In this document: positions 1-6,817 of the stretch, piece after piece
How positions within the stretch are numbered: position 1 is the stretch's first letter
Layout: each line of letters starts with the position of its first letter
Assembly: GCA_964555675.1 (NCBI GenBank)
Contig: CAZKTU010000042.1
Location: 1 to 34,853 of the forward strand
Source: CAIWXH01 sp964555675
Lineage (GTDB): Bacteria > Chloroflexota > Chloroflexia > Chloroflexales > Chloroflexaceae
DNA: 34,853 nucleotides
Direction of reading: 5' to 3'
Notes under the pieces: model-generated
Seen by the model: only the letters and a program-made list of their open reading frames with translations
Database searches by the model: none
Told to the model about the DNA's origin: nothing
Position numbers and translations under genes: made by a program

Positions 1-2
1 CC

Positions 3-59
3 TTGCCCGGCGAAGCGCCCAGCCTGGTCGTCGCGCTCTACAGCGAGGGCGAGCGCTGA
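3..59 (+). CDS. C-terminal end of an unidentified protein (partial)
   Basis: An open frame enters from the left edge and ends at TGA 57-59, giving the last 18 residues (LPGEAPSLVVALYSEGER). Codon usage is the GC-rich pattern of the neighbours. It is too short to assign to a family. A reading frame on the same strand with a stop before an AT-richer gap is what makes it likely to be a real gene end. Confidence 0.4.
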   Translation: MPGEAPSLVVALYSEGER

Positions 60-142
60 AGCCAGCAGCCCGCAACCCTTTTGCGCTGCATACGCACCTA
101 TGCGCAGCCAATACTCGCTGGAACCTTCCGCGCGGGCGGGCG

Positions 143-181
143 TATCATGAGAGCGCCGGCAGACGGGCTGCCGGCAGGAGG
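143..181 (+). promoter_or_regulatory. Candidate -10, leader hairpin and SD of the small membrane protein
   Basis: TATCAT at 143-148 could serve as a -10; no good -35 is visible. It is followed by a perfect 8-bp stem GCCGGCAG/CTGCCGGC (155-162 with 168-175, 5-nt loop). The stem sits directly against the consensus SD AGGAGG at 176-181, which lies 6 nt before the ATG at 188. A hairpin touching the SD could modulate translation; that is inference. Confidence 0.35.
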
Positions 182-187
182 TTCACA

Positions 188-391
188 ATGAGTCCTACGC
201 TGTTCGAAGGCGTCGTGGTGATCATCCTGATCATCGTGGCCTGGCAGCTAGGGCTGGCCCTCGCCCCCATCGTCCGCCGCGAACTGCGTGCCCTCAGGCA
301 GTCCCTCGACGACGCGAGCGACACCACCCTAGACGTTCCAGACCCTGCTGCAACGACGCGACTGGAGGAAACGCATGATCCGCGGCACTAG
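188..391 (+). CDS. Small single-pass membrane protein
   Basis: A 67-residue protein with a perfect AGGAGG SD 6 nt upstream of its ATG, which is the main reason to believe it. Residues about 6-27 (LFEGVVVIILIIVAWQLGLALA) form one hydrophobic helix. A basic stretch (RRELRALR) and an acidic, polar tail (DDASDTTLDVPD) follow, so a cytosolic C-terminus is expected. Its 3' end overlaps the start of the SPFH gene by 17 nt, implying translational coupling and a joint role at the membrane. I do not recognise a family. NfeD-like partners of SPFH proteins are larger and contain an OB fold, so this is not one. Confidence 0.65.
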   Translation: MSPTLFEGVVVIILIIVAWQLGLALAPIVRRELRALRQSLDDASDTTLDVPDPAATTRLEETHDPRH

Positions 392-1301
392 TATGGACCG
401 GCCCGGGACCGGGAGACGTATCGGTTCGCTCGTCCTGGTGGCTTTCGTGGCCCTGTTGCTGCTCGGCTTCGTCTTCAGCGCCTGGCGCAATATTCGCCCC
501 GGTTATGTCGGGATCGTCTTCGACAAGGCCTCGCACCAGGTGACGGCCAGCGCCCTCGAGCCGGGCTGGGCCTTCATCAATCCGTTCACCCAGGCCATCC
601 AGGAGTATCCAGTGACCATCCAGACCTACGAGATGGTCCAGAAGGCCGGGGAGGGCGTGGTCGAAGGCGACGACTCGATCAAGATTCAGAGCTCGGAGGG
701 CCAGCAGCTCAACCTGGACGTCGTGATCCAGTACCAGGTCAAACGCGACGAGGCCGGGGCGCTCTATCAGGACTGGGGCGGCGCCGATATCGGCGTGGTC
801 GAGGATCGGGTGGTGCGCCAGTATACGCGCTCGCAGGTGCCGGTGCTGGCCGCCGGCTACACCTGGGAGGAGATCGTCTCGAGCAAGCGGGCCGAGCTGG
901 TTGGCATGATCGGCAGCGGTCTGGCCGCGGAGTTCGAGCGACGTCATCTTGAGCTGGTCTCGTTCGGCGTGCGTGAGGTGCACCTGCCCGAGGCCCTGCA
1001 GCAGGCCCTGAACAACAAGATCGAGGCTCAGCAGCAGGCCGAGCAGCAGCGCTACCAGCTCGAGCAGGCCCGCGTGAAGGCCGAGCAGGATCTGGTCGAG
1101 GCTCAGGGCCGGGCCAATGCCCTGCGGGCCCAGGCCGAGGCCCAGGCCGACGCCAATCTCAAGCTGGCGGCGAGCGTCACCGACGAGCTGATCCGCTACG
1201 AGCAGATCCGCAAGTGGGACGGCAAGTTGCCCATGTTCACGGGCGGCGCTACTCCGCTGATCGATACGACGAGCATCATCAGCGCCACGACCCTCCCGTA
1301 A
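375..1301 (+). CDS. SPFH/band-7 (prohibitin-like) membrane protein
   Basis: 308 residues. The start ATG 375 is preceded by GGAGGAA 5-6 nt upstream; an in-frame ATG at 393 is less well placed. Residues about 17-37 form an N-terminal membrane anchor. A prohibitin-type SPFH domain follows (IRPGYVGIVFD, then EPGWAFINPF, VQIQYQVK-like strands and VREVHLPEALQQALNNKIEAQQQAEQQ). Residues about 210-270 are a Gln/Glu/Ala-rich coiled coil typical of oligomerising prohibitins. Family members form ring assemblies that organise membrane microdomains or control membrane proteases. The specific role here is unknown. The overlapping small membrane protein upstream is the obvious partner, and a terminator separates the pair from the kinase operon. 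Confidence 0.85.
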   Translation: MIRGTSMDRPGTGRRIGSLVLVAFVALLLLGFVFSAWRNIRPGYVGIVFDKASHQVTASALEPGWAFINPFTQAIQEYPVTIQTYEMVQKAGEGVVEGDDSIKIQSSEGQQLNLDVVIQYQVKRDEAGALYQDWGGADIGVVEDRVVRQYTRSQVPVLAAGYTWEEIVSSKRAELVGMIGSGLAAEFERRHLELVSFGVREVHLPEALQQALNNKIEAQQQAEQQRYQLEQARVKAEQDLVEAQGRANALRAQAEAQADANLKLAASVTDELIRYEQIRKWDGKLPMFTGGATPLIDTTSIISATTLP

Positions 1302-1317
1302 GATCCGACGCCCCTGA

Positions 1318-1348
1318 GCCCCTTCTTCCTCAGGGAAGGAGGGGCTTT
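1318..1348 (+). terminator. Rho-independent terminator after the SPFH gene
   Basis: A 12-bp stem (1318-1329 with 1334-1345, one G-T pair) closes on a TCAG tetraloop and is followed by TTT. It lies 17 nt after the SPFH stop codon and ends just before the promoter of the kinase gene, so it insulates the two units. Confidence 0.8.
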
Positions 1349-1354
1349 CGCGCG

Positions 1355-1363
1355 TGCTATAAT
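1355..1363 (+). promoter_or_regulatory. Extended -10 promoter of the kinase-CHAT operon
   Basis: TGCTATAAT matches the extended -10 consensus exactly, with the hexamer at 1358-1363. No good -35 is visible at 16-18 nt spacing, as expected for an extended -10 promoter. Predicted transcription start is near 1370, giving a leader of about 68 nt to ATG 1438. The surrounding 12-mer GTGCTATAATCG recurs exactly, on the other strand, in front of recA. Confidence 0.6.
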
Positions 1364-1437
1364 CGACCAGACCACGGACTATCGACCCCCGCGACGCGCC
1401 CTCGCCCTGCTCTTGGCCGGCCATTGGGGAAGCGACT

Positions 1438-3438
1438 ATGTCCAGCCCTCTGCCACCCTTCGGGAAGTACCAGCCACTCGAGCAGATTGGCAGCGGCGGC
1501 TTCGCCGTCGTCTATAAAGCCCTCGACACGGCCCTCGAGCGCGAGGTAGCCCTCAAGGTGCTCAAGCCCCAGTACCTGGGCGACCCCGAGTTCGTCGAGC
1601 GCTTCTTCCGCGAGGCCCGCACCGTGGCCCGCCTCGACCACCCCGCGATCATCAGTATCTACGACGTCGACAGCAGCGGCGGCCGGGCCTACATCGCCAT
1701 GGAGCTGGCGGCCGACAGCCTGGCCGGGCAACTGGCGAAGCAGGGGCCGCTGCCCTGGGGCCAGGCCCTGGCCCTGCTGCGCCCGATCTGCGAGGCCCTC
1801 GACTACGCCCACGAGCTGGGCCTCATCCATCGCGACCTCAAGCCGGCCAATATCCTGCTGACCAGGCGCGGCCAGGCCCTGATCAGCGACTTCGGCTTCG
1901 CCCGGGCCACGGCCGACAGCAGCGCCAGCCTCAGCGTGAGCGGCGGGGTGCTCGGCACGCCCGGCTACATCGCCCCCGAGATCTGGGACGGCCAGGTCGC
2001 CGGGCCCCCGGCCGACCACTACGCCCTGGCCTGCATCGCCTACGAGTGCCTGGTGGGCCGCAGCCTCTTCCAGGCCGATACGCCCGCGCGGGCGGTGCAG
2101 GCCCACATCGTCGAGGGGCCCCGCTTCCCCGCACACTGGCCCCCCGGCGTGCCGCCGGCCGTGGGCGAGGTGCTCGCCCAGGCCCTGCGCCGCGAGCCCG
2201 AACGGCGCTTCAAGAGCGCCATGGCTTTCTGGGGCGCGCTTAACGGGCTGACCGCCGCGCCGCCCCTGCCCGTGGAGCCGAAGCCCGAGCCAGTCGGCCC
2301 GCCGCCCCCGCCCGTGGAGCCGAAGCCAGAGCCCGTCGCCCCGCCGGCGGAGCCCGAGACGCCGACCCGCCGCGGTCTCTTCGCCCAGATCGGCGGCCAG
2401 CAGGGCTGCACCCTGGCGGTCACCCTCGCCCTGCTGCTCGCCCTCGGCGGCTTCGGCGGTCTATTCGCCCTTGGGCGAGGGGGCTCCGCCCTGCCGGCCG
2501 TCACCGCCAATGCCGGCGACGAGCCGACGGTCGTGGCGACATCAGAAGCTGCGGCTACGGCTACGACTAGGGCGACGGCGCCCGCGCCTACGCCAGAACA
2601 GGCTTCGCCCGGCCCGCTGCCGACGATCCTGGCCGCGCCTACCCCCGAGCGGATCTGGAGCGCCGAGCCGCCCGAGCTGGGTCGCGTGCTCGAGCGAGGC
2701 CCGGGGGGGACAGTATTCATCGCCGCGAGCGCCGACAAGGACATCAGCCCGGCCTTCGCCGGCGAGGCGCCCTCGTGCATCGAGGGCATCATCGTCGCCC
2801 CCGACGGCTCGCGGGTGCGCGACTTCAGGGTCGAGCTCGCCAACGGGGCCGAGGTGCGCCGCGCCGATCACGACCGCCTGACCGGCACCTACGCGATCTG
2901 CGGCCTCGAGCCGGGCGACTGGGAGGTGGCGATCAGCGAGTTCCACGGCTACCCGAGCGACGCCGCCGAGCGCGCCGGACACGCCGTGCGCTTCCACACC
3001 AGCGGAACGGCGGGCGAAGTCTTCTACATCAGCTTCCAGGCCCGCGCGCTGCCCGAGCCCACGCGCCCGCTCTTCCCGCCGCCCGTGGCGAGCCCGGCCC
3101 CGGCCGAGCAGTACGATGGGCGCTGGGAGGGTACGCTCGAGGGTATGACTCCGTTCGGACCGACCAGGGCCAGCCTCGTCTTTGAGATCGCCGACGGCAA
3201 GCTGGTCTACACCGAGAGCAGCAACGCCCCCTGTGTCTGGTTCGACGGCTTGTTGCGGGCGACGATCTTCGACGGCTTCAACTTCGCCGGGCTGGCCGTC
3301 GATAACGGGGTCTACTACGAGCTCGCCGGCACTTTCAGCTCGCCCACAGTGGCCGAGGGCACCCTGACGGCCGACGTGGGGCCAGGCCAGAGCTGCCTCG
3401 CAGACGCCACATGGATCGCCGCCAGGGTGAACCCATGA
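1438..3438 (+). CDS. Transmembrane Ser/Thr protein kinase
   Basis: 666 residues. Residues 11-268 are a complete Hanks-type kinase: glycine loop GSGGFA (18-23), ATP lysine K40, helix-C E59, catalytic HRDLKPAN (131-138, D133), DFG D151, and GTPGYIAPE before the P+1 loop. All key residues are present, so it should be active. A Pro/Glu linker with a 14-residue tandem repeat (PVEPKPEPV core) leads to one membrane helix at about 324-346. The outside part has a Thr/Pro linker, a β-sandwich resembling carboxypeptidase-regulatory folds (about 445-530) and a last β-rich domain (about 545-666). A periplasmic/extracytoplasmic sensor driving a cytosolic kinase is the natural reading. Its stop overlaps the start of the CHAT gene (ATGA), so the two are translationally coupled. 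The ligand and substrates are unknown. Confidence 0.9.
   Translation: MSSPLPPFGKYQPLEQIGSGGFAVVYKALDTALEREVALKVLKPQYLGDPEFVERFFREARTVARLDHPAIISIYDVDSSGGRAYIAMELAADSLAGQLAKQGPLPWGQALALLRPICEALDYAHELGLIHRDLKPANILLTRRGQALISDFGFARATADSSASLSVSGGVLGTPGYIAPEIWDGQVAGPPADHYALACIAYECLVGRSLFQADTPARAVQAHIVEGPRFPAHWPPGVPPAVGEVLAQALRREPERRFKSAMAFWGALNGLTAAPPLPVEPKPEPVGPPPPPVEPKPEPVAPPAEPETPTRRGLFAQIGGQQGCTLAVTLALLLALGGFGGLFALGRGGSALPAVTANAGDEPTVVATSEAAATATTRATAPAPTPEQASPGPLPTILAAPTPERIWSAEPPELGRVLERGPGGTVFIAASADKDISPAFAGEAPSCIEGIIVAPDGSRVRDFRVELANGAEVRRADHDRLTGTYAICGLEPGDWEVAISEFHGYPSDAAERAGHAVRFHTSGTAGEVFYISFQARALPEPTRPLFPPPVASPAPAEQYDGRWEGTLEGMTPFGPTRASLVFEIADGKLVYTESSNAPCVWFDGLLRATIFDGFNFAGLAVDNGVYYELAGTFSSPTVAEGTLTADVGPGQSCLADATWIAARVNP
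2269..2346 (+). repeat. 42-nt tandem repeat in the kinase gene
   Basis: Two in-frame units start at 2269 and 2311 and encode PVEPKPEPVGPPPP and PVEPKPEPVAPPAE. They form the Pro-rich juxtamembrane linker. The DNA copies differ at only a few positions, so the duplication is recent or conserved. Confidence 0.75.
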
Positions 3439-6400
3439 GCCGGATCTTTTGCCCCAACTGCTCGACCCTGTTGCTCGCCGCAACCCGTTGCCCGGCCTGT
3501 GGCTGGTCGCGCCCCCCCATGCCGGGCCCAGGCCAGGAAGTCTGGCGCATCGCCCTCAGCCTGAGCCACGGCCGCACAGCCTACGCGCCCGTCAGCGCCG
3601 CCGGGGTCTGGTGGCTGCCCAGCGAGAGCGGCGACCTGCTCGGGGTCGAGAGCCGGACGGGCCGCTGGCGACGCGTGATCGTGCCCGAGGCCAGGGGCTG
3701 CGCCCTGGCCCTGGCCGCCGCGGGCGACCTGCTGATCGTGAGTCTCGCGGACACCCAGCCCATCCCCTCGGGGGGCCGGCCGCTGCTCGCCCTCGAGGGA
3801 AGCAGCGGCGACGAAGTCTGGCGGTACGCCACCGACGCCCACAGCCTCTCGGCCGCGACCCTGGCCGACGAAACGATCTACTTTACGACCAGCTCCGGCA
3901 GGCTCCACGCGCTTAGCGCAGCGGGCGAGCCGCGCTGGAGCGCGGCGCATCCAGCATGGGGCCCCGCGGCGCCCGCAGTGGCCGAGGGTGTCGTGGTGGC
4001 CGGCGGGCGCGAGCCAATCATCTGCGGCTATAACGCAGCCGACGGCAGGCCCCTGTGGCGCGCCGAGGCCGATGCCTGGCTTGCGGGGCCCCTCGCTATC
4101 GCCGGCGGACGGGTCTTCAGCCTGGCCTTCGACGGCAGCTTGCTCGCCTTCGACCTGCGCAGCGGCGCGCGCCTCTGGCGCGTGAAGGGCGAGCGGGCCA
4201 ACGGCTTCACCTCGCCGCCGGCGGCCCTGGGCGAGCGGGTCTTCATCGGCGACCGGGTCAGCGGCGCGGGCGGCCGCACGAAGGGCTACGCGCTCAGGGC
4301 CCTGCGCGCCGCCGACGGCGCCGAGCTCGGGCGGGCAGCGTTGCGGCGGCACCTGCAGGTCCCGCCCGTCATTGCCGGCGACCCCGGCCAAGAGTTGCTG
4401 CTCTGCTGCGCCGACGACGGGCTCTGCCAGGCCCTCGACCCGGCCGATCTGGAGGCGCGCTGGAGCTACAGCGCCGGGCAGCAGTTCATCGCCGCACCCC
4501 TCGCCGTGGGCGGCCTGGCCGTGCTCGCGGTCGAGGACGGTGTGGCCGCGGTGCAGCTCCGCGCCGAGCAGGCCCATAGCGACCCCCGAGCGCTGATCGC
4601 CGCCGGCGAGCTCGCCGAGGCCGCCGAGCACTACGCCCTGGCGGGCGAGCTCGAGCGCGCCGCCGAGCTGTATGGGCGGGCCGGGGGCCACCGCGAGGCG
4701 GCCCTGCTCTACGAGCGGGCGGGCCAGCCCGGCGAGGCGGCCCAGCACTGGGAGCGGGCGGGCGACGCCGAGCGAGCGCGCCAAGGCTACGAGCAGGCCG
4801 GCGACCTGAAGGCCGCCGCTGCGAGCTACGAGCGCGGGGGCGAGCTGGCCCGAGCCCTGGCCCTCTACCGCGCCCAGGGCGCCTGGGCCGAGGTGGCGGC
4901 CCTGGCCGCCCGGCTCGACCTGCCCGCCGAAGAGGCCGCCGCCTACGAGCGCCTGGGCGCAGACGGGCAGGCCGCCGCCGCCTACGAGCGTGCGGCCCGT
5001 CAGGCCATCGCCGCCGGCGAGGACGGCCAGGACGCCGCCGCCGAACTGCTGGTCCACGCCGCGGCCCTCTACGAGCAGAGCGGCGACGCCGAGCGGGCCA
5101 GGGCCTGCCGCGAGGAGCTCGGGCAGGTGCGGCGCATCCCCGACCTGATGACCGTGGTCCGGCCGCGCTTCTCGTTCGTCGAGCAGGAGTGGAACGAGCT
5201 CGACGTCGAAGTCCGCAATGTCGGCTTCGGGCCGGCGCGGGCCGTGAGCGTACGGGTCGGCGGCCCGCCCTTCGACGGCAGCGGCGCGAGCGTATTCCAG
5301 CTGATCGCCCCTGGCGAGACCCAGCGCAGCGTCGTGCGGCTGCGCCCAAAGGCGGGCGAGGTGGGCCCGGGCGTGCCGCTGACCCTCACCACGAACTTCC
5401 AGGACAGTCGCGGGCAGCCCTACGAGGAGCGCGAGGAGGTCTCGCTGCGCGTCACCGCCCGCGGCAGCGTGGCCCAACCCGCGCCCGAGCTGGCGATCAC
5501 CGCGGGCGGCGGGCGCGGCTCAGGCGCCGAGCGGCGCCTGCCCCTCGAGTCGCTCGAGCTGCCTTTGACCCTGCGCTTCGACGCGCCCGACGCCTCGGGG
5601 CTGGCCCTGGTGCGCTGGGAGGCCGAGACGATCGGCAGCCTGACCAGCAGCTTCCGCCCGCCCTACAGCGGCGACGACCTGGCCCTGGTGATCGCGGCCC
5701 TGGACGAGCTGCAGAGCGCGCGGCGCGGCTTCAGCGCGGCCGAGCTGGCGCGGCTGGCCGCCCTGGGGCTGCCCGTCGAGGAGGGCATCCTGCACGCCCA
5801 GGCCCACCAGGCCGTGGGGCGGGCGATCTTCACGGCCCTGACGGCCGACCCCGAGGGCGACAAGGCCCTCGCGACGATCAGGAATGTGGCGGTGGCCCAG
5901 AGCCGCGCCGCCGTGGTGCGGCTGCACTTCGCGCCAGCGGCGGCGAGCCTGGCCGCCCTGCCGTGGGAGCTCGCCTGGGACGAGAGCGACGAGCCGCTGC
6001 TGCTCAGCCGGGGCCAGCTGATCGGCTGCGTGCGCCACCTCGACCTGGCCCAGGCCCTGCCGCCCCCGCGCGCCAGGGGCGGCCCGCTGCGCCTGACTGC
6101 GGTCACGCCCGCGGCGGGCCTCGACCCCGCAGCGCGCGCCGAGGAGCGGGCGGCGCGACTGGCCGCCCTGGAGCCGCTGATCCAGCGGGGCGAGCTGCGG
6201 CTCGACGAGGTGGCCGGGCCGGTCACGCGGCGGGCCCTGAACGAACACTTTCGCGAGCACGGCCCGCCCGACATCGTCCACTTCGTCGGGCACGGGCGCT
6301 ACCTGGACGGGCGCGGCTACCTGGTGCTCGACACGCCCGAGGGGGGCTACGACCCGGCGCCCGCGGCCCAGATTGTGCAGCTCTTCAGCCAGGCCCGCCT

Positions 6401-6725
6401 GGTGGTGCTGCACGCCTGCCAGAGCGCGACCAGCAGCGAGACGGGGCTGCTTACGGGGGTGGCGCCGGCCCTGAGCGCGGCGGGCGTGCCGGCCGTGGTG
6501 GCCATGCAGCTGACGGTGCGGGTCGCGGCGGCCATCCGCTTCGCCGAGGAGCTGTACGGGGCCCTCGGGCGGGGCGAGTCGCTGCAGCGGGCGGTGAGCC
6601 TGGGCCGCCAGGTGCTCTACTCGGAGGAGCGCGACGGGGCGAGCTGGTATGTGCCGACGCTCACCGTCAGGGCGCGGGACCCGGGGCCGCTCTATCTGTT
6701 CGAGAGCGTGGGGCGTGAGGCGTGA
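3435..6725 (+). CDS. Zinc ribbon / β-propeller / TPR-like / CHAT-domain protein
   Basis: 1096 residues from ATG 3435, which overlaps the kinase stop; the frame is open upstream to 3411, but the ATGA junction and the Cys-rich N-terminus favour 3435. Order of domains: a zinc ribbon (C6, C9, C19, C22); a PQQ/quinoprotein-like β-propeller (about 40-385, with repeated blade motifs such as LWRAEADAW, LWRVKGE and RWSYSAGQ); 18-20-residue helical TPR/SNAP-like repeats (about 390-570, ..YERAGQPGEAAQHWERAG..); an Ig-like β-sandwich (about 580-690); and a C-terminal CHAT caspase-like peptidase domain (about 700-1096). The expected dyad is visible as H953 in HFVGHG and C995 in LHACQSA, 42 residues apart. 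CHAT proteins act as proteases in several bacterial signalling and defence systems. Here the upstream kinase is the likely controller; no substrate is apparent nearby. Confidence 0.9.
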   Translation: MSRIFCPNCSTLLLAATRCPACGWSRPPMPGPGQEVWRIALSLSHGRTAYAPVSAAGVWWLPSESGDLLGVESRTGRWRRVIVPEARGCALALAAAGDLLIVSLADTQPIPSGGRPLLALEGSSGDEVWRYATDAHSLSAATLADETIYFTTSSGRLHALSAAGEPRWSAAHPAWGPAAPAVAEGVVVAGGREPIICGYNAADGRPLWRAEADAWLAGPLAIAGGRVFSLAFDGSLLAFDLRSGARLWRVKGERANGFTSPPAALGERVFIGDRVSGAGGRTKGYALRALRAADGAELGRAALRRHLQVPPVIAGDPGQELLLCCADDGLCQALDPADLEARWSYSAGQQFIAAPLAVGGLAVLAVEDGVAAVQLRAEQAHSDPRALIAAGELAEAAEHYALAGELERAAELYGRAGGHREAALLYERAGQPGEAAQHWERAGDAERARQGYEQAGDLKAAAASYERGGELARALALYRAQGAWAEVAALAARLDLPAEEAAAYERLGADGQAAAAYERAARQAIAAGEDGQDAAAELLVHAAALYEQSGDAERARACREELGQVRRIPDLMTVVRPRFSFVEQEWNELDVEVRNVGFGPARAVSVRVGGPPFDGSGASVFQLIAPGETQRSVVRLRPKAGEVGPGVPLTLTTNFQDSRGQPYEEREEVSLRVTARGSVAQPAPELAITAGGGRGSGAERRLPLESLELPLTLRFDAPDASGLALVRWEAETIGSLTSSFRPPYSGDDLALVIAALDELQSARRGFSAAELARLAALGLPVEEGILHAQAHQAVGRAIFTALTADPEGDKALATIRNVAVAQSRAAVVRLHFAPAAASLAALPWELAWDESDEPLLLSRGQLIGCVRHLDLAQALPPPRARGGPLRLTAVTPAAGLDPAARAEERAARLAALEPLIQRGELRLDEVAGPVTRRALNEHFREHGPPDIVHFVGHGRYLDGRGYLVLDTPEGGYDPAPAAQIVQLFSQARLVVLHACQSATSSETGLLTGVAPALSAAGVPAVVAMQLTVRVAAAIRFAEELYGALGRGESLQRAVSLGRQVLYSEERDGASWYVPTLTVRARDPGPLYLFESVGREA

Positions 6726-6726
6726 G
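6712..6726 (+). repeat. GGCGTGA-type simple repeat at the CHAT gene stop
   Basis: GGCGTGAGGCGTGAG spans the stop codon of the CHAT gene and encodes its last residues. The same motif recurs between recA and recX at 13963-14009. It looks like a dispersed low-complexity element that often sits at gene ends in this genome. Confidence 0.5.
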
Positions 6727-6731
6727 CTGAT

Positions 6732-6747
6732 CGGGTATAATAACCCG
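6732..6747 (+). promoter_or_regulatory. Promoter of the DinG gene inside an inverted repeat
   Basis: TATAAT at 6736-6741 lies in the inverted repeat CGGGT-N6-ACCCG (6732-6736 with 6743-6747). The predicted start point is at about 6748, immediately before an ATG at 6749. A regulator binding this dyad would cover the -10. No good -35 is visible. Confidence 0.5.
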
Positions 6748-6817
6748 CATGTGCTACGGGGGCGGCACGTGCGCCCGCCCCTCTTGCAGCGACGACGCCC
6801 CCCGGCGGCAGAAGGCT

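Noticed and set aside
3315..5477. Long open frame of about 720 codons on the minus strand
   Set aside because: It runs opposite the CHAT gene and reflects the very high third-position GC. It has low-complexity Gly/Ala/Leu/Gln-rich translation and no SD or motif. The same applies to 294-1424, 18970-21315, 21960-23936 and 26003-28258 on the minus strand, and to the plus-strand frames at 5189-6718, 10408-11559, 20106-21122 and 24363-26039.
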